DNA from: DATNPH01 sp036703315
GTDB taxonomy: Bacteria; Cyanobacteriota; Cyanobacteriia; Cyanobacteriales; Coleofasciculaceae
Assembly (NCBI GenBank): GCA_036703315.1
Contig: DATNPH010000162.1
Coordinates: 1 to 14,739, forward strand
Length of the DNA: 14,739 bases
Direction of reading: 5' to 3'
A program made the translations under genes and the position numbers. Each line of letters opens with the position of its first letter. Position 1 is the stretch's first letter. The notes beneath the pieces are model-generated. The model was not told the origin of the DNA. It did no database searches and worked only from the letters and a program-made list of their open reading frames with translations. Positions 1-6,276 of this stretch are shown here, one piece after another.

Positions 1-1243
1 TGGGTTCTGGTGCATGGTCCCAAAGGCTTTCGTAGAAGAAGAACGAGACACCCAAACCGCGATCGCGCGATGCTTGTACCTTAGCCTGAATTCGTTGCAT
101 CGGCACCGGATTATTTCTCAAGCCTGTCAGGATACCGATTCCCGTTGGAATCTTTTGTTGCACTTCTTGAATTTCGGGGCGGGAGATCTGATCGACAAAA
201 CTTGGCAAATCGGGACGATAAACTTGCACAATTAGCTCGTCCACAATATTTTGGCGCACCCAACCCACCCAGTCTTGCAGGTAGCCATTGTAAGCCGTGA
301 TATAGGGATTAGGAGAAACCGAGAAGATCGCATTCGGCTTTCTCTGTTTTACAGCTTTGTTCAGTTGTGTCATGAACGCCGTAATTTTATCTGCCCGCCA
401 ACGCACCCATGCCGCATCTTCGGGATTCGGAGGCGCATCTTTCTTGGTTTCCTTTTTATATAAGGCAAGCGTATAGCTATCGTAGCCAAATACATTAGGC
501 AAACTGGTGTGATCGTCAAACTGAATACCATCGGCATCATATTGGGTGACGACTTCCAGCACGAGTTCAGTGATGAACTGCTGCACCTCTGGATGGAAAG
601 GATTTAGCCACATCACCTCACCCGCTCCCGAAATCCAAGTTTGGCTACCATCTCGCCGTTGCGTCATCCACTCAGGATGATTCAATGCCAGTTCCGAGGT
701 AGGAGGAGCCATGAAACCAAACTCAAACCAGGGAATCACTAGCAACCCTTGGCGATGAGCTTGAGCAACGAGGTCAGCGATGATATCTTGTCCCTGTAAC
801 CCTTTGCGGACAAAAGGTTGGATACCTGTTCGTTGTGCCACGGCACTAGGATACAGCACATAACCAGAATTCCACACTACAGGATAGACCGTGTTGAAGT
901 TCACCCGCGCCAATTGACTCACCGCATCTTGCAGTTTGGCGCGATCGCTAAGTATGTCATTATCATTTTCAGTCATCCAAACCCCGCGAATTTCCGGAAA
1001 GGATTTCCGCACCGTTGTCTCTGGTACTAGGATTTCCTCGATTACGTCTGGTACGTCTGGTAGTACGCTTTGCGCGACTGCCTTTGACATCGACCAAGGA
1101 GCGATCGCAGAAATAGGGTTGCCGATCAGCACTACTGTGATCAATGACACCAGAAAAGGTAAAAGAAAATACTTGAGCGATTGCCTCTGGCACCGCCCAA
1201 CAAGTGATCGCCACCAATCTTTAGGGATGAAACGCAATCTCAT
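1..1243 (-). CDS. GHL10/DUF187-like glycoside hydrolase, secreted or lipid-facing; 3' end cut by window edge
   Basis: An open frame of 414 codons runs from ATG at 1243 to the left edge with no stop, so the C-terminus lies outside the window. Residues about 24-48 are hydrophobic and end in a small-residue stretch, which fits a signal peptide or membrane anchor. The catalytic-type domain starts near residue 84 with the hallmark RGVWM (86-90). The TIM-barrel features follow: PWFEFGF (171-177), LNPFHPEVQ (213-221), DGIQFDDH (239-245, candidate acidic catalytic region) and SVSPNPY (308-314). This order matches the GHL10 family (DUF187), extracellular glycoside hydrolases common in cyanobacteria. 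The substrate is unknown and is presumably a cell-surface or environmental polysaccharide. No clear ribosome binding site precedes the ATG. The family call is confident; the exact start is moderately so. Confidence 0.88.
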   Translation of the reverse strand, partial: MRLRFIPKDWWRSLVGRCQRQSLKYFLLPFLVSLITVVLIGNPISAIAPWSMSKAVAQSVLPDVPDVIEEILVPETTVRKSFPEIRGVWMTENDNDILSDRAKLQDAVSQLARVNFNTVYPVVWNSGYVLYPSAVAQRTGIQPFVRKGLQGQDIIADLVAQAHRQGLLVIPWFEFGFMAPPTSELALNHPEWMTQRRDGSQTWISGAGEVMWLNPFHPEVQQFITELVLEVVTQYDADGIQFDDHTSLPNVFGYDSYTLALYKKETKKDAPPNPEDAAWVRWRADKITAFMTQLNKAVKQRKPNAIFSVSPNPYITAYNGYLQDWVGWVRQNIVDELIVQVYRPDLPSFVDQISRPEIQEVQQKIPTGIGILTGLRNNPVPMQRIQAKVQASRDRGLGVSFFFYESLWDHAPEP

Positions 1244-1470
1244 AAGTTTGAATGATGAATTAGCTGTCCAACCACGCGATCGCTTACCTTTGTGATGGAA
1301 TTCACGATTAATAATGTACAGGTATTTATATTTACCTAAGGATTGGTTAATTCACAGGACTCGTCCAATAAGTAAAATTGAACAGTTAAATAAGATAAAC
1401 CTATGTATTTTTGAACCTGATTATCGGTGTGGTTTTGAGCGGTGATAGGTGTTGCATTAGACCTATTGGA

Positions 1471-1540
1471 AAAATCAAGTGTTATCGCATAACAGTAGTA
1501 CTTATCTCCTAGAGCTTTGGCACTTATGCACAAAGACTAT
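1471..1540 (+). repeat. Imperfect ~70-bp direct repeat, copy 1
   Basis: This stretch matches 1724-1794 in the same orientation. Both share a 16-base identical core, AGTACTTATCTCCTAG (1497-1512), followed by GCTTTGGCACTTATGCA here and GCTTTAGCACTTATGCA in copy 2. The 3' part loosely resembles the ACTTACGCA-type ends seen on mobile DNA elsewhere in the window, so these may be remains of insertion-sequence or MITE ends. That last point is inference. Confidence 0.7.
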
Positions 1541-1723
1541 ATTGAGCGTGGCTTGTGGTATGTCAATCGTCAAGAGAGTCGCGTTAGGTAGTCGCAGGGA
1601 TGGTTGCAAAGGTAGTTCACCTAGATTTAAATCAGTTGTCTTCATTCTTCAACTTTCATTCGATTTAGAACAGTCAAGTTTTTCAAGTTAAGATGCAAAG
1701 TAGGCTGTCTACCTACTTATTGC

Positions 1724-1794
1724 AAAACTCAATTGTTATGACGTAGCAATAGTACTTATCTCCTAGGGCTTTAGCACTTATGCAAGAAGTCTAT
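1724..1794 (+). repeat. Imperfect ~70-bp direct repeat, copy 2
   Basis: Second copy of the repeat at 1471-1540. The identical core is at 1751-1766, and about 183 bases separate the two copies. One single-base indel and scattered substitutions distinguish them, so the duplication is not recent. The copy ends about 30 bases beyond the 3' end of the oxygenase gene. Confidence 0.7.
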
Positions 1795-1825
1795 TTTTTG
1801 ACAGTTGTGTCAGGGAGAGTTTGTT

Positions 1826-2476
1826 CTATCCCTTTTGAATGGATAATTTTCTTGAACACCCAACCTGCCTCCGTTTTGCCTTCACTGCCCTAGACTCGAC
1901 TGTGAATGTTGGAATGTCTTGCAATTCAGTTTCGTTCAGGCTGTATTGTTCACAAACCAAGCTTAGACGAGTCCCAGTGGTTTTAACAGCCTTGACAGAA
2001 TGGGTCAAGTCACCCCGAAAATACAAGAGGGTATTAACTTCTGGCTTAATCTGTCCAACTTGCTGTTTGTGGGAGCGCAGCACCAACTCTCCGCCTTGCA
2101 TGTTGGGCAGCACCTGCACATAAAGAACACTGACTACTACGGGAGGCTCAACAGTCTTGCAATAAGACCGAAGTGAGCGATCGATATGGGGATCAACGCG
2201 GGAGCCTTCCTTGAGCAGCAAGGGATTGAGGTAGAAAGCGTTGCAGGTAGGCTGTAGCACCCGGTCTAAATAGGGTTTGAAAAAGGGAAATCGCTGTTCC
2301 ACTCCCCCAAGTTCTGAACGTTGAAACACAACAGAAAACCCTTGGGTGCCAATGAAGTCGCGATTGAGGTTGTTGATTGCAAGATAAGGGCACGCCAAAA
2401 TCTCTCCTCGCAGGTTGTTGAGGTAATTGATTGGAAAGGCATTGGGGTGTTGAGAATAGTACTTCAAGGTGCTCAA
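1826..2476 (-). CDS. 2-oxoglutarate/Fe(II)-dependent oxygenase (prolyl-4-hydroxylase-like fold)
   Basis: The predicted 216-residue soluble protein carries the facial triad of 2OG/Fe(II) dioxygenases: H97-x-D99 in DPHIDRS and H159 in GDLTHSV. R170 in GTRLSLV is the likely 2-oxoglutarate carboxylate ligand. MQGGELVL (126-133) is the usual beta-strand turn between these elements. Such enzymes couple 2-oxoglutarate decarboxylation to hydroxylation of a substrate, which cannot be named here. The frame has no ATG near its beginning. It opens at TTG 2476 (a second TTG at 2467 would give MKYY), and a stop lies in frame at 2507-2509. The mobile mosaic begins at about 2506, only 30 bases upstream, so the original promoter and perhaps the original start may have been displaced. 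Confidence 0.85.
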   Translation of the reverse strand: MSTLKYYSQHPNAFPINYLNNLRGEILACPYLAINNLNRDFIGTQGFSVVFQRSELGGVEQRFPFFKPYLDRVLQPTCNAFYLNPLLLKEGSRVDPHIDRSLRSYCKTVEPPVVVSVLYVQVLPNMQGGELVLRSHKQQVGQIKPEVNTLLYFRGDLTHSVKAVKTTGTRLSLVCEQYSLNETELQDIPTFTVESRAVKAKRRQVGCSRKLSIQKG

Positions 2477-2507
2477 GGAATTCAGAAAAGAAACTGAAGA
2501 TACAACT

Positions 2508-2520
2508 CAGGACTTACGCA
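2508..2520 (+). repeat. Left 13-bp terminal inverted repeat
   Basis: CAGGACTTACGCA is the exact reverse complement of 3789-3801. The GGACTTACGCA type of end is a familiar insertion-sequence or MITE terminus in cyanobacterial intergenic DNA (recalled, not searched). Confidence 0.75.
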
Positions 2521-2544
2521 AGTTTACCTTTGAACCACCATTTG

Positions 2545-2580
2545 TAGGGGCGCTCTTGCCTTCATTGGTGTCAACTTAAG
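2545..2580 (+). repeat. Left arm of 36-bp inner inverted repeat
   Basis: Thirty-six bases pair with 3737-3772 with a single mismatch. The inner part, TTGGTGTCAACTTAAG, is also the end of the palindromic repeat family seen at 5883-6085. A 14-base piece of it (2562-2575) recurs in inverted orientation at 3630-3643, across the stop codon of the transposase fragment. Confidence 0.8.
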
Positions 2581-2624
2581 CCCTGGCGAATGGAATTCGC
2601 GGCTAGATAAACGAAGTCCGCCTG
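2568..2624 (+). repeat. Partial copy of the GTGTCAACTTAA palindromic repeat (left half)
   Basis: This stretch starts with GTGTCAACTTAAG, then the hairpin GCGAAT-gga-ATTCGC (2586-2600), then GGCTAGATAAACGAAGTCCGC. The same order of parts, with close matches, occurs in the intact repeat at 5883-6085. Here the copy breaks off and unrelated sequence leads to the transposase fragment. Confidence 0.7.
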
Positions 2625-2633
2625 GTATTGTTC

Positions 2634-2845
2634 TTACCAGCAGAGATCGGGAAACAGACCGTAAGTCCGCCAGGATGTTCTCAGTCCGTCGCGTAGATAG
2701 GTCAATTCTGCCGATGTCGTAAACATAGTGCATGGAGGTAATGCGATCGCAAAGAGTACAACAACAGGAAAAATAAGTAAGATACCCCAGACAGGTATCA
2801 CCAACAGACCGCAAATCAGTCCGCAAAAGCAAAAAGCTTGAGCGT
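2634..2845 (-). pseudogene. Possible fragment of a membrane-protein gene
   Basis: Read on the minus strand, about 70 codons end at TAA 2634-2636. They include a strikingly hydrophobic run (GLICGLLVIPVWGILLIF, then VVVLFAIALPP), like one or two membrane spans, followed by a polar tail ending in LFPDLCW. The upstream side is closed by a stop at the junction with the transposase sequence, and no good start codon is present. It could be the 3' remnant of a membrane-protein gene trapped between insertions, or chance hydrophobicity in non-coding element DNA. I do not recognise the family. Confidence 0.22.
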
Positions 2846-2857
2846 TGAACGGTCAGC

Positions 2858-3634
2858 TTGCCTAATCCCAAGTATGTACGTGAATGGGCTAAGGGGCTGG
2901 GACAACGAGCCAAGACCGACAAGCAAGACGCACTGTTGCTAGCCCGATTCGCCGACGAACGCCAACCTAAAGCATGGCAACCGTTGCCCCATGAGGTCAG
3001 CGAACTCGAAAGTCTGCTCGAACGCCAACGTGATTTAGAACAGTTACTGGGGCAAGAGCGAAACCGATGGGAATCGCTGCAAAACCGTCCTGGAATTGCC
3101 AAGAGCGTTGTCAACAACGTTGAACATATCATTCGTACCTTGGAGGAGGCACTCGCCCAAATACAGCAGGAGATTGAGTCACATCTAAAGCAATACACGC
3201 ATCTGCACGCGGATGCCAAACGACTGCGAGAGGTTCCAGGTATTGGAGCCAAGAATGTGCTGCCAATCCTGGTACTGTTGTACCGCTGGCACAGCTTAAC
3301 GGCTGGGCAAGGCACAGCCAAGGGCTTGACGGCTTATGTGGGTATTGATCCTCAAACCTATGAAAGTGGTACATCAGTGCGACGAACTGCCACAATTTCC
3401 CGGTTTGGCAATCCCCGGATACGCCAATTGCTGTACATGGGTGCCTTAGGCAGCAGCCGTGGCAACAATTGCTTACGCCAGTTCTACCTGCGTCTTGTGG
3501 GACGCGGCAAAGCCAAGAAGTTGGCTCTACTTGCTGCGGCACGTAAGATTCTGGTTTGGGCTTGGGCTGTTTTCCGCCAACAAACTAACTTCGACCCCTC
3601 TGGCATCAACAAGGAATTGGCTGTTGCTTGTTGA
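2858..3634 (+). pseudogene. IS110-family transposase, N-terminally truncated
   Basis: The 258-codon frame (TTG 2858, homology beginning about 2849 after an in-frame stop) matches the second half of the DEDD domain and the C-terminal transposase domain of IS110-family proteins. KTDKQDA (19-25) supplies the last two acidic residues of the DEDD tetrad. A coiled-coil linker follows (about 45-120), then a helix-hairpin-helix EVPGIGAKN (125-133). GIDPQTYESGTS (162-173) holds the probable catalytic serine S170, and RFGNPRIRQ (182-190) follows. Family members are normally about 320-400 residues. The first 80-100 residues, with the first Asp and Glu of the tetrad, are missing and no matching sequence lies upstream in any frame. 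The copy should therefore be inactive. Its stop codon lies within GTTGACACCAATGA, a piece of the surrounding repeat. Confidence 0.85.
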
Positions 3635-3652
3635 CACCAATGAGAGAATCTG

Positions 3653-3750
3653 CGCGGACTAATGAAAATCAACACTTATTTAACCTGCGCAGGCAGGTTT
3701 TGTTCGTGTAGCTGCGGTTTCTAACCGCCAAGCCTCCTTAAGTTGACACC
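3653..3750 (-). repeat. Partial copy of the GTGTCAACTTAA palindromic repeat (right half)
   Basis: Contains the hairpins AACCTGC/GCAGGTT (3682-3699) and GCGGTT-tct-AACCGC (3714-3728), the strand GTTCGTGTAGC, and the terminal CTTAAGTTGACACC. The parts are in the same order as the right half of the intact repeat at 5883-6085. The base pairs differ in a compensating way (GCGGTT/AACCGC here, GCGAAT/ATTCGC there), so pairing rather than sequence is kept. Confidence 0.7.
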
Positions 3751-3772
3751 GATGAAGGCAAGAGCGCCCCTA
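3737..3772 (-). repeat. Right arm of 36-bp inner inverted repeat
   Basis: Reverse complement of 2545-2580, with one mismatch in the TTGG/TCGG position. The near identity over 36 bases, far longer than the 13-bp outer repeat, suggests two copies of the same repeat family in opposite orientation rather than ordinary insertion-sequence ends. Confidence 0.8.
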
Positions 3773-3788
3773 CCATGTGTCGCGTCTG

Positions 3789-3801
3789 TGCGTAAGTCCT
3801 G
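3789..3801 (-). repeat. Right 13-bp terminal inverted repeat
   Basis: TGCGTAAGTCCTG is the exact reverse complement of 2508-2520. It is followed directly by TACAA, the same five bases that precede the left end. Confidence 0.75.
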
Positions 3802-3842
3802 TACAAGTATCGCTCTCAAGTATTTCTGTAGAAACAGAGATA

Positions 3843-3864
3843 CACCGCGAGGTAACTCGCGGTG
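3843..3864 (-). terminator. Perfect 9-bp hairpin downstream of the pirin operon; possible terminator
   Basis: CACCGCGAG (3843-3851) and CTCGCGGTG (3856-3864) form a perfect GC-rich stem around a GTAA loop. The hairpin lies about 20 bases beyond the stop of the 3883-4296 gene on the minus strand. The sequence after the stem is only moderately T-rich (TATCTCTGTTTCT), so termination may be weak. The hairpin itself is certain; its role is inferred. Confidence 0.5.
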
Positions 3865-3882
3865 CATATTCTTCACTTAGCC

Positions 3883-4296
3883 TTATTTACTGGAGGCAAG
3901 AAGCTCTGACACGTCTGCGTGTGCCAACACAACGTCTGGTTCCCTCTGGAGAGCGTTGTAGTACTTTCTCTCAAACGCATTGCCTACTTCTGACGGCGTG
4001 AGCAGTGTGCGGGCATAGGTAATCAGATTTTGGACATCGTCCAGCGATACCGGTTCATCTGCTCCAAGCATTTCATCAATTTGCACAACAAGCTCAGATA
4101 TGCGATGTAGCCAAGCAAATTGTTCGTGCTCAATGACGAGTTGAAGGAGTTCTCCGCTCGATACTCGCCCACGCGCCTGTTCGTAAGCAATGCGCTCTGT
4201 GTCAAGCAACATCCGGTGAAGGTGTACCAATTTGTTTCGCAGAGCGCGCAGATGTTGATGTTGATTTATTCGTTGTAGAAGTGTGTTAGAAGTCAA
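3883..4296 (-). CDS. Small conserved-looking protein of unknown function, translationally coupled to pirin
   Basis: The frame can be read from TTG 4329, but the better start is TTG 4296. A strong Shine-Dalgarno sequence GGAGG (4311-4307) lies 10 bases upstream, and the start overlaps the last codons of pirin (stop 4286-4288). That gives 137 residues, soluble and mostly helical. Features include LVHLHRMLLDTERIAYE, a GELLQLVIEHEQFAWL stretch, then LVVQIDEML, and a tail with ERKYYNALQREPDVVLAH. The polar, patterned sequence and the start-stop overlap argue for a real gene made together with pirin. I recognise no named domain and assign no function. A partnership in the same stress or redox response is inference. 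Confidence 0.75.
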   Translation of the reverse strand: MTSNTLLQRINQHQHLRALRNKLVHLHRMLLDTERIAYEQARGRVSSGELLQLVIEHEQFAWLHRISELVVQIDEMLGADEPVSLDDVQNLITYARTLLTPSEVGNAFERKYYNALQREPDVVLAHADVSELLASSK

Positions 4297-5179
4297 TGGA
4301 ACCCATCCTCCCGTTACGGTAGTCTTCAAAAGCTTGAATAATTTCTGCTTCGGTATTCATCACGAATGGACCATAGCGAACAACTGGTTCGTTGAGTGGT
4401 ACACCAGCGATGAGCAGCACATCTAATGGTGATTTCGCATCCGATGGATTTGTAATTGTCACTTCCTCACCATCTTGTGCAAACAGCACCATCTGTCCAT
4501 CTCCCCCACGTTCCTGGTCTGCACCAAACAAGCCTTCCCCATCAAGCACATATGTAAAGGCATTGTATTCTTTTGGCACAGGCTGAACCACTGTTGCACC
4601 CGGTTGGAGTGTGAAGTGCAGGTACATAATCGGAGTCTGCGTTTCGATCACAGCCTTAGCTCCTAGCGCTTCTCCTGCAATCACTTTCACACTCACCAAA
4701 CCATCATGAGTTTGAGCCGTTGGAATTCGTTCAGCCGGGATTTCTTGATAGCGAGGCTTGATCATTTTGTCGCGACTAGGCAGATTCACCCAGAGTTGCA
4801 GTCCGTGAAGTCGTCCGCCGAGGCGAGCAAATTCCCGCTCTGGCATTTCCGAATGGACGACACCTGCTCCCGCCGTCATCCACTGCACATCACCGGGACC
4901 AAGCTTTCCTGCATGTCCTTGTGAATCTTTGTGCTCCAATCGCCCTTCAAGGATATAGCTAACAGTCTCAAAGCCCCTATGGGGATGATCGGGTGCTCCC
5001 TTCGCTTGACCTGGCTCGACATCAACTGGACCTAATTCATCAAGGAGGAGGAAGGGGTCGAAATCCGAAAAGGTGCTCTTGGGGAATGGGCGGCGAACAA
5101 GCATGCCTTCACCCTCCAGCGTTTGGACACTGTTGATAATTCCTGCGACAGTCCGAATTGTCCGTGTTTGAGTCGTCAT
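4286..5179 (-). CDS. Pirin family protein (bicupin)
   Basis: The 297 residues match full-length pirins. The N-terminal cupin carries the metal-binding set H65 and H67 in PDHPHRGFETV, then H109 and E111 in AGAGVVHSEMP, equivalent to the Fe ligands of human pirin. LHGLQLWVNLP (about 124-134) is the next conserved segment, and the C-terminal cupin follows. Bacterial pirins bind iron. Some show quercetin 2,3-dioxygenase activity and others bind partner enzymes, so the role here is open. ATG 5179 has a good GGAGG (5190-5186). It is the first gene of a two-gene minus-strand operon, divergent from a PadR regulator 160 bases away, which suggests control by that regulator. Confidence 0.93.
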   Translation of the reverse strand: MTTQTRTIRTVAGIINSVQTLEGEGMLVRRPFPKSTFSDFDPFLLLDELGPVDVEPGQAKGAPDHPHRGFETVSYILEGRLEHKDSQGHAGKLGPGDVQWMTAGAGVVHSEMPEREFARLGGRLHGLQLWVNLPSRDKMIKPRYQEIPAERIPTAQTHDGLVSVKVIAGEALGAKAVIETQTPIMYLHFTLQPGATVVQPVPKEYNAFTYVLDGEGLFGADQERGGDGQMVLFAQDGEEVTITNPSDAKSPLDVLLIAGVPLNEPVVRYGPFVMNTEAEIIQAFEDYRNGRMGSIDF

Positions 5180-5255
5180 TCATTTCCTCCTTGGTGCCTT
5201 AGTTTTCAGCTTGATTATTCACAAGGCGAAGATATTATCTTGGTAGACACCTCTT

Positions 5256-5275
5256 ATATGTGATTAATCATATAT
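5256..5275. promoter_or_regulatory. Palindromic operator candidate for the PadR regulator
   Basis: The perfect 10-bp palindrome TGATTAATCA (5261-5270) sits in a 20-bp near-palindrome with one mismatched pair (ATATG at its left, TATAT at its right). Within it, ATGT (5258-5261), eight bases and ATAT (5270-5273) approximate the ATGT-N8-ACAT pattern described for several PadR proteins. It lies between the divergent pirin and padR-like genes, about 65 bases upstream of the latter. That is the expected place for an operator controlling both promoters. Confidence 0.5.
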
Positions 5276-5340
5276 TAGCATAAGGTTATATAGGAAGTAA
5301 CAGATAGGCTTCCACTACTTAATTCTTCGGAAAACCGTCT

Positions 5341-5877
5341 ATGTCGCTAGCACATGCAATTTTGGGTTTACTTCAGCAAGAAGAAAGGACGGGCTACGAC
5401 CTTAAAACAACCTGCTTCGATCAATGTGTTGCTCACTTGTGGCCCGCAGACCAAGCACAAATCTACAGAACCCTCGATAAACTGGTGGATCAGGATTGGA
5501 TTACCTGTACTGTTGAGATTCAGCACGATCGCCCGAACCGTAAAGTCTACAGTGTGACTGAGGCAGGAAAAGCTGAATTAACTCGGTGGCTTCAATGTCC
5601 GCAGTCTTTGCCAACACTGCGAGAACCGTTACTCATTCAGTTATTTTTCGCAGCCCAGTTACCGAATGAAGCGATCATTCAACTGCTAGAACAGCAGTTG
5701 GCAGCACGCCACGAAAAGCTGGCTGAATGTGAAACGGTTGAGTTACCAGCGCTCGGAGATCACTCAGCGAGTCGCGAGCAGATCATGCAACGGCTTGTAC
5801 TGGAGTTAGTGATACGAAGAGAACAAACTTACATTGATTGGATAAAGACAGCTATTGATGTGATTAGCCAGCAGTAG
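5341..5877 (+). CDS. PadR-family transcriptional regulator
   Basis: The 178 residues match the size of class I PadR proteins. Residues 1-85 are the winged helix-turn-helix: MSLAHAILGLLQ at the start, GYDL (18-21), the recognition-helix region AQIYRTLDKLVDQDWI, then a wing rich in charged residues ending in KVYSVTEAGKAELTRWL. Residues about 90-175 form the helical C-terminal dimerisation domain (REPLLIQLFFAAQLP, then a coiled-coil-like helix). PadR proteins usually repress neighbouring detoxification or stress genes and release DNA on binding small aromatic or other ligands. Divergence from the pirin operon, with a palindrome between, points to local control and autoregulation. Only a weak ribosome binding site precedes ATG 5341. 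Confidence 0.92.
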   Translation: MSLAHAILGLLQQEERTGYDLKTTCFDQCVAHLWPADQAQIYRTLDKLVDQDWITCTVEIQHDRPNRKVYSVTEAGKAELTRWLQCPQSLPTLREPLLIQLFFAAQLPNEAIIQLLEQQLAARHEKLAECETVELPALGDHSASREQIMQRLVLELVIRREQTYIDWIKTAIDVISQQ

Positions 5878-5882
5878 CAGCG

Positions 5883-6085
5883 TATTGCAATCATTGGTGT
5901 CAACTTAACGTGAAACCCAAGTTTGACAACCGTTTGCCATTGATACCTACAGGCTGGAAGCCTGGGGCTACACAAACGAAGTCCGCTTGACAAGAACTAG
6001 ATTTGAAGCCTGCGTAGGCAGGCTTTGTTTGTGTAGCCGCGAATTCCATTCGCCAGGGCTTAAGTTGACACTGATGATTGCAATA
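5883..6085. repeat. Intact 203-bp palindromic (cloverleaf-like) repeat element
   Basis: Terminal inverted repeats of 26 bp with two mismatches (5883-5908 and 6060-6085) enclose an ordered set of pairings. These are hairpin CAGGCT/AGCCTG (5950-5964), a 12-bp stem GGCTACACAAAC/GTTTGTGTAGCC (5966-5977 with 6027-6038), an inner hairpin AGCCTGC/GCAGGCT (6007-6024), and hairpin GCGAAT/ATTCGC (6039-6053). The element begins six bases after the padR stop codon. It has no coding capacity of its own, so it is likely a non-autonomous repeat of the REP/MITE type. Related fragments flank the IS110 remnant at 2568-2624 and 3653-3750. Confidence 0.8.
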
Positions 6086-6127
6086 TGCCTTTACCGATCT
6101 GTCAACCTTGAATTGACGGGTTGGGAG

Positions 6128-6163
6128 AGGACAAGGGGGACAAGGCAGACAAGGAGGACAAGG
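6128..6163 (+). repeat. 9-bp minisatellite, four units
   Basis: Four tandem units of the form NRG-ACAAGG (AGG, GGG, CAG and AGG before each ACAAGG). Short purine-rich tandem repeats like this are common between cyanobacterial genes. It lies 114 bases before the next start codon, and no function is evident. Confidence 0.75.
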
Positions 6164-6276
6164 GAGAAGTATCCTAACATTTACCGCTCAAGTCTGCCTT
6201 GATGCTTTACTACTCCCATGACTGATAAAGACCAACAGCAGCCTAGAATGCATAAGGAAGCATAGAAGATTCATGA

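Larger units (their letters stand above)
1244..1825. other. Gene-free gap with a direct repeat
   Basis: No coding frame here has recognisable content. The notable structure is an imperfect direct repeat (1471-1540 and 1724-1794), listed separately. The gap separates the 5' end of the hydrolase gene from the 3' end of the oxygenase gene, so it should hold the hydrolase promoter near 1250-1400. That stretch is AT-rich, but I cannot assign -35/-10 boxes with confidence. Confidence 0.6.
2506..3801. mobile_element. Nested mobile-element mosaic bounded by 13-bp inverted repeats, containing a broken IS110
   Basis: A perfect 13-bp inverted repeat CAGGACTTACGCA bounds the block (2508-2520, and its complement at 3789-3801). 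TACAA at 2501-2505 recurs at 3802-3806 as a possible 5-bp target duplication, although the left end then carries two extra bases. Inside lies a second, 36-bp inverted repeat with one mismatch (2545-2580 and 3737-3772). Further inside are fragments of the palindromic repeat found intact at 5883-6085. The core is a truncated IS110-family transposase gene. Layered inverted repeats around an incomplete transposase suggest successive insertions rather than one autonomous element. Confidence 0.65.

Noticed and set aside
936..1295. Plus-strand 119-codon frame over the start of the hydrolase gene
   Set aside because: It is antisense to the GHL10-like coding sequence, which has clear family motifs. 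The plus-strand product has none.
1585..1640. A tRNA-like impression (GGTAGTTCACCTAGATTTAAATC)
   Set aside because: No acceptor stem, anticodon arm or proper T arm could be paired; the resemblance is superficial.
1798..1812. Small TGACA/TGTCA hairpin as terminator of the oxygenase gene
   Set aside because: In the direction of transcription the stem is followed by A residues, not T, and the stem is only 5 bp.
2521..2848. Possible IS110 bridge RNA region upstream of the transposase
   Set aside because: The transposase N-terminus is missing and the flank consists of other repeats, so a native left end with a guide RNA is not expected here. No suitable loop pair could be justified by eye.
2524..3321. 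Long minus-strand open frame of 265 codons across the transposase
   Set aside because: It runs antisense to the well-supported IS110 coding sequence and through palindromic repeats. Its serine- and arginine-rich composition is typical of a shadow frame.
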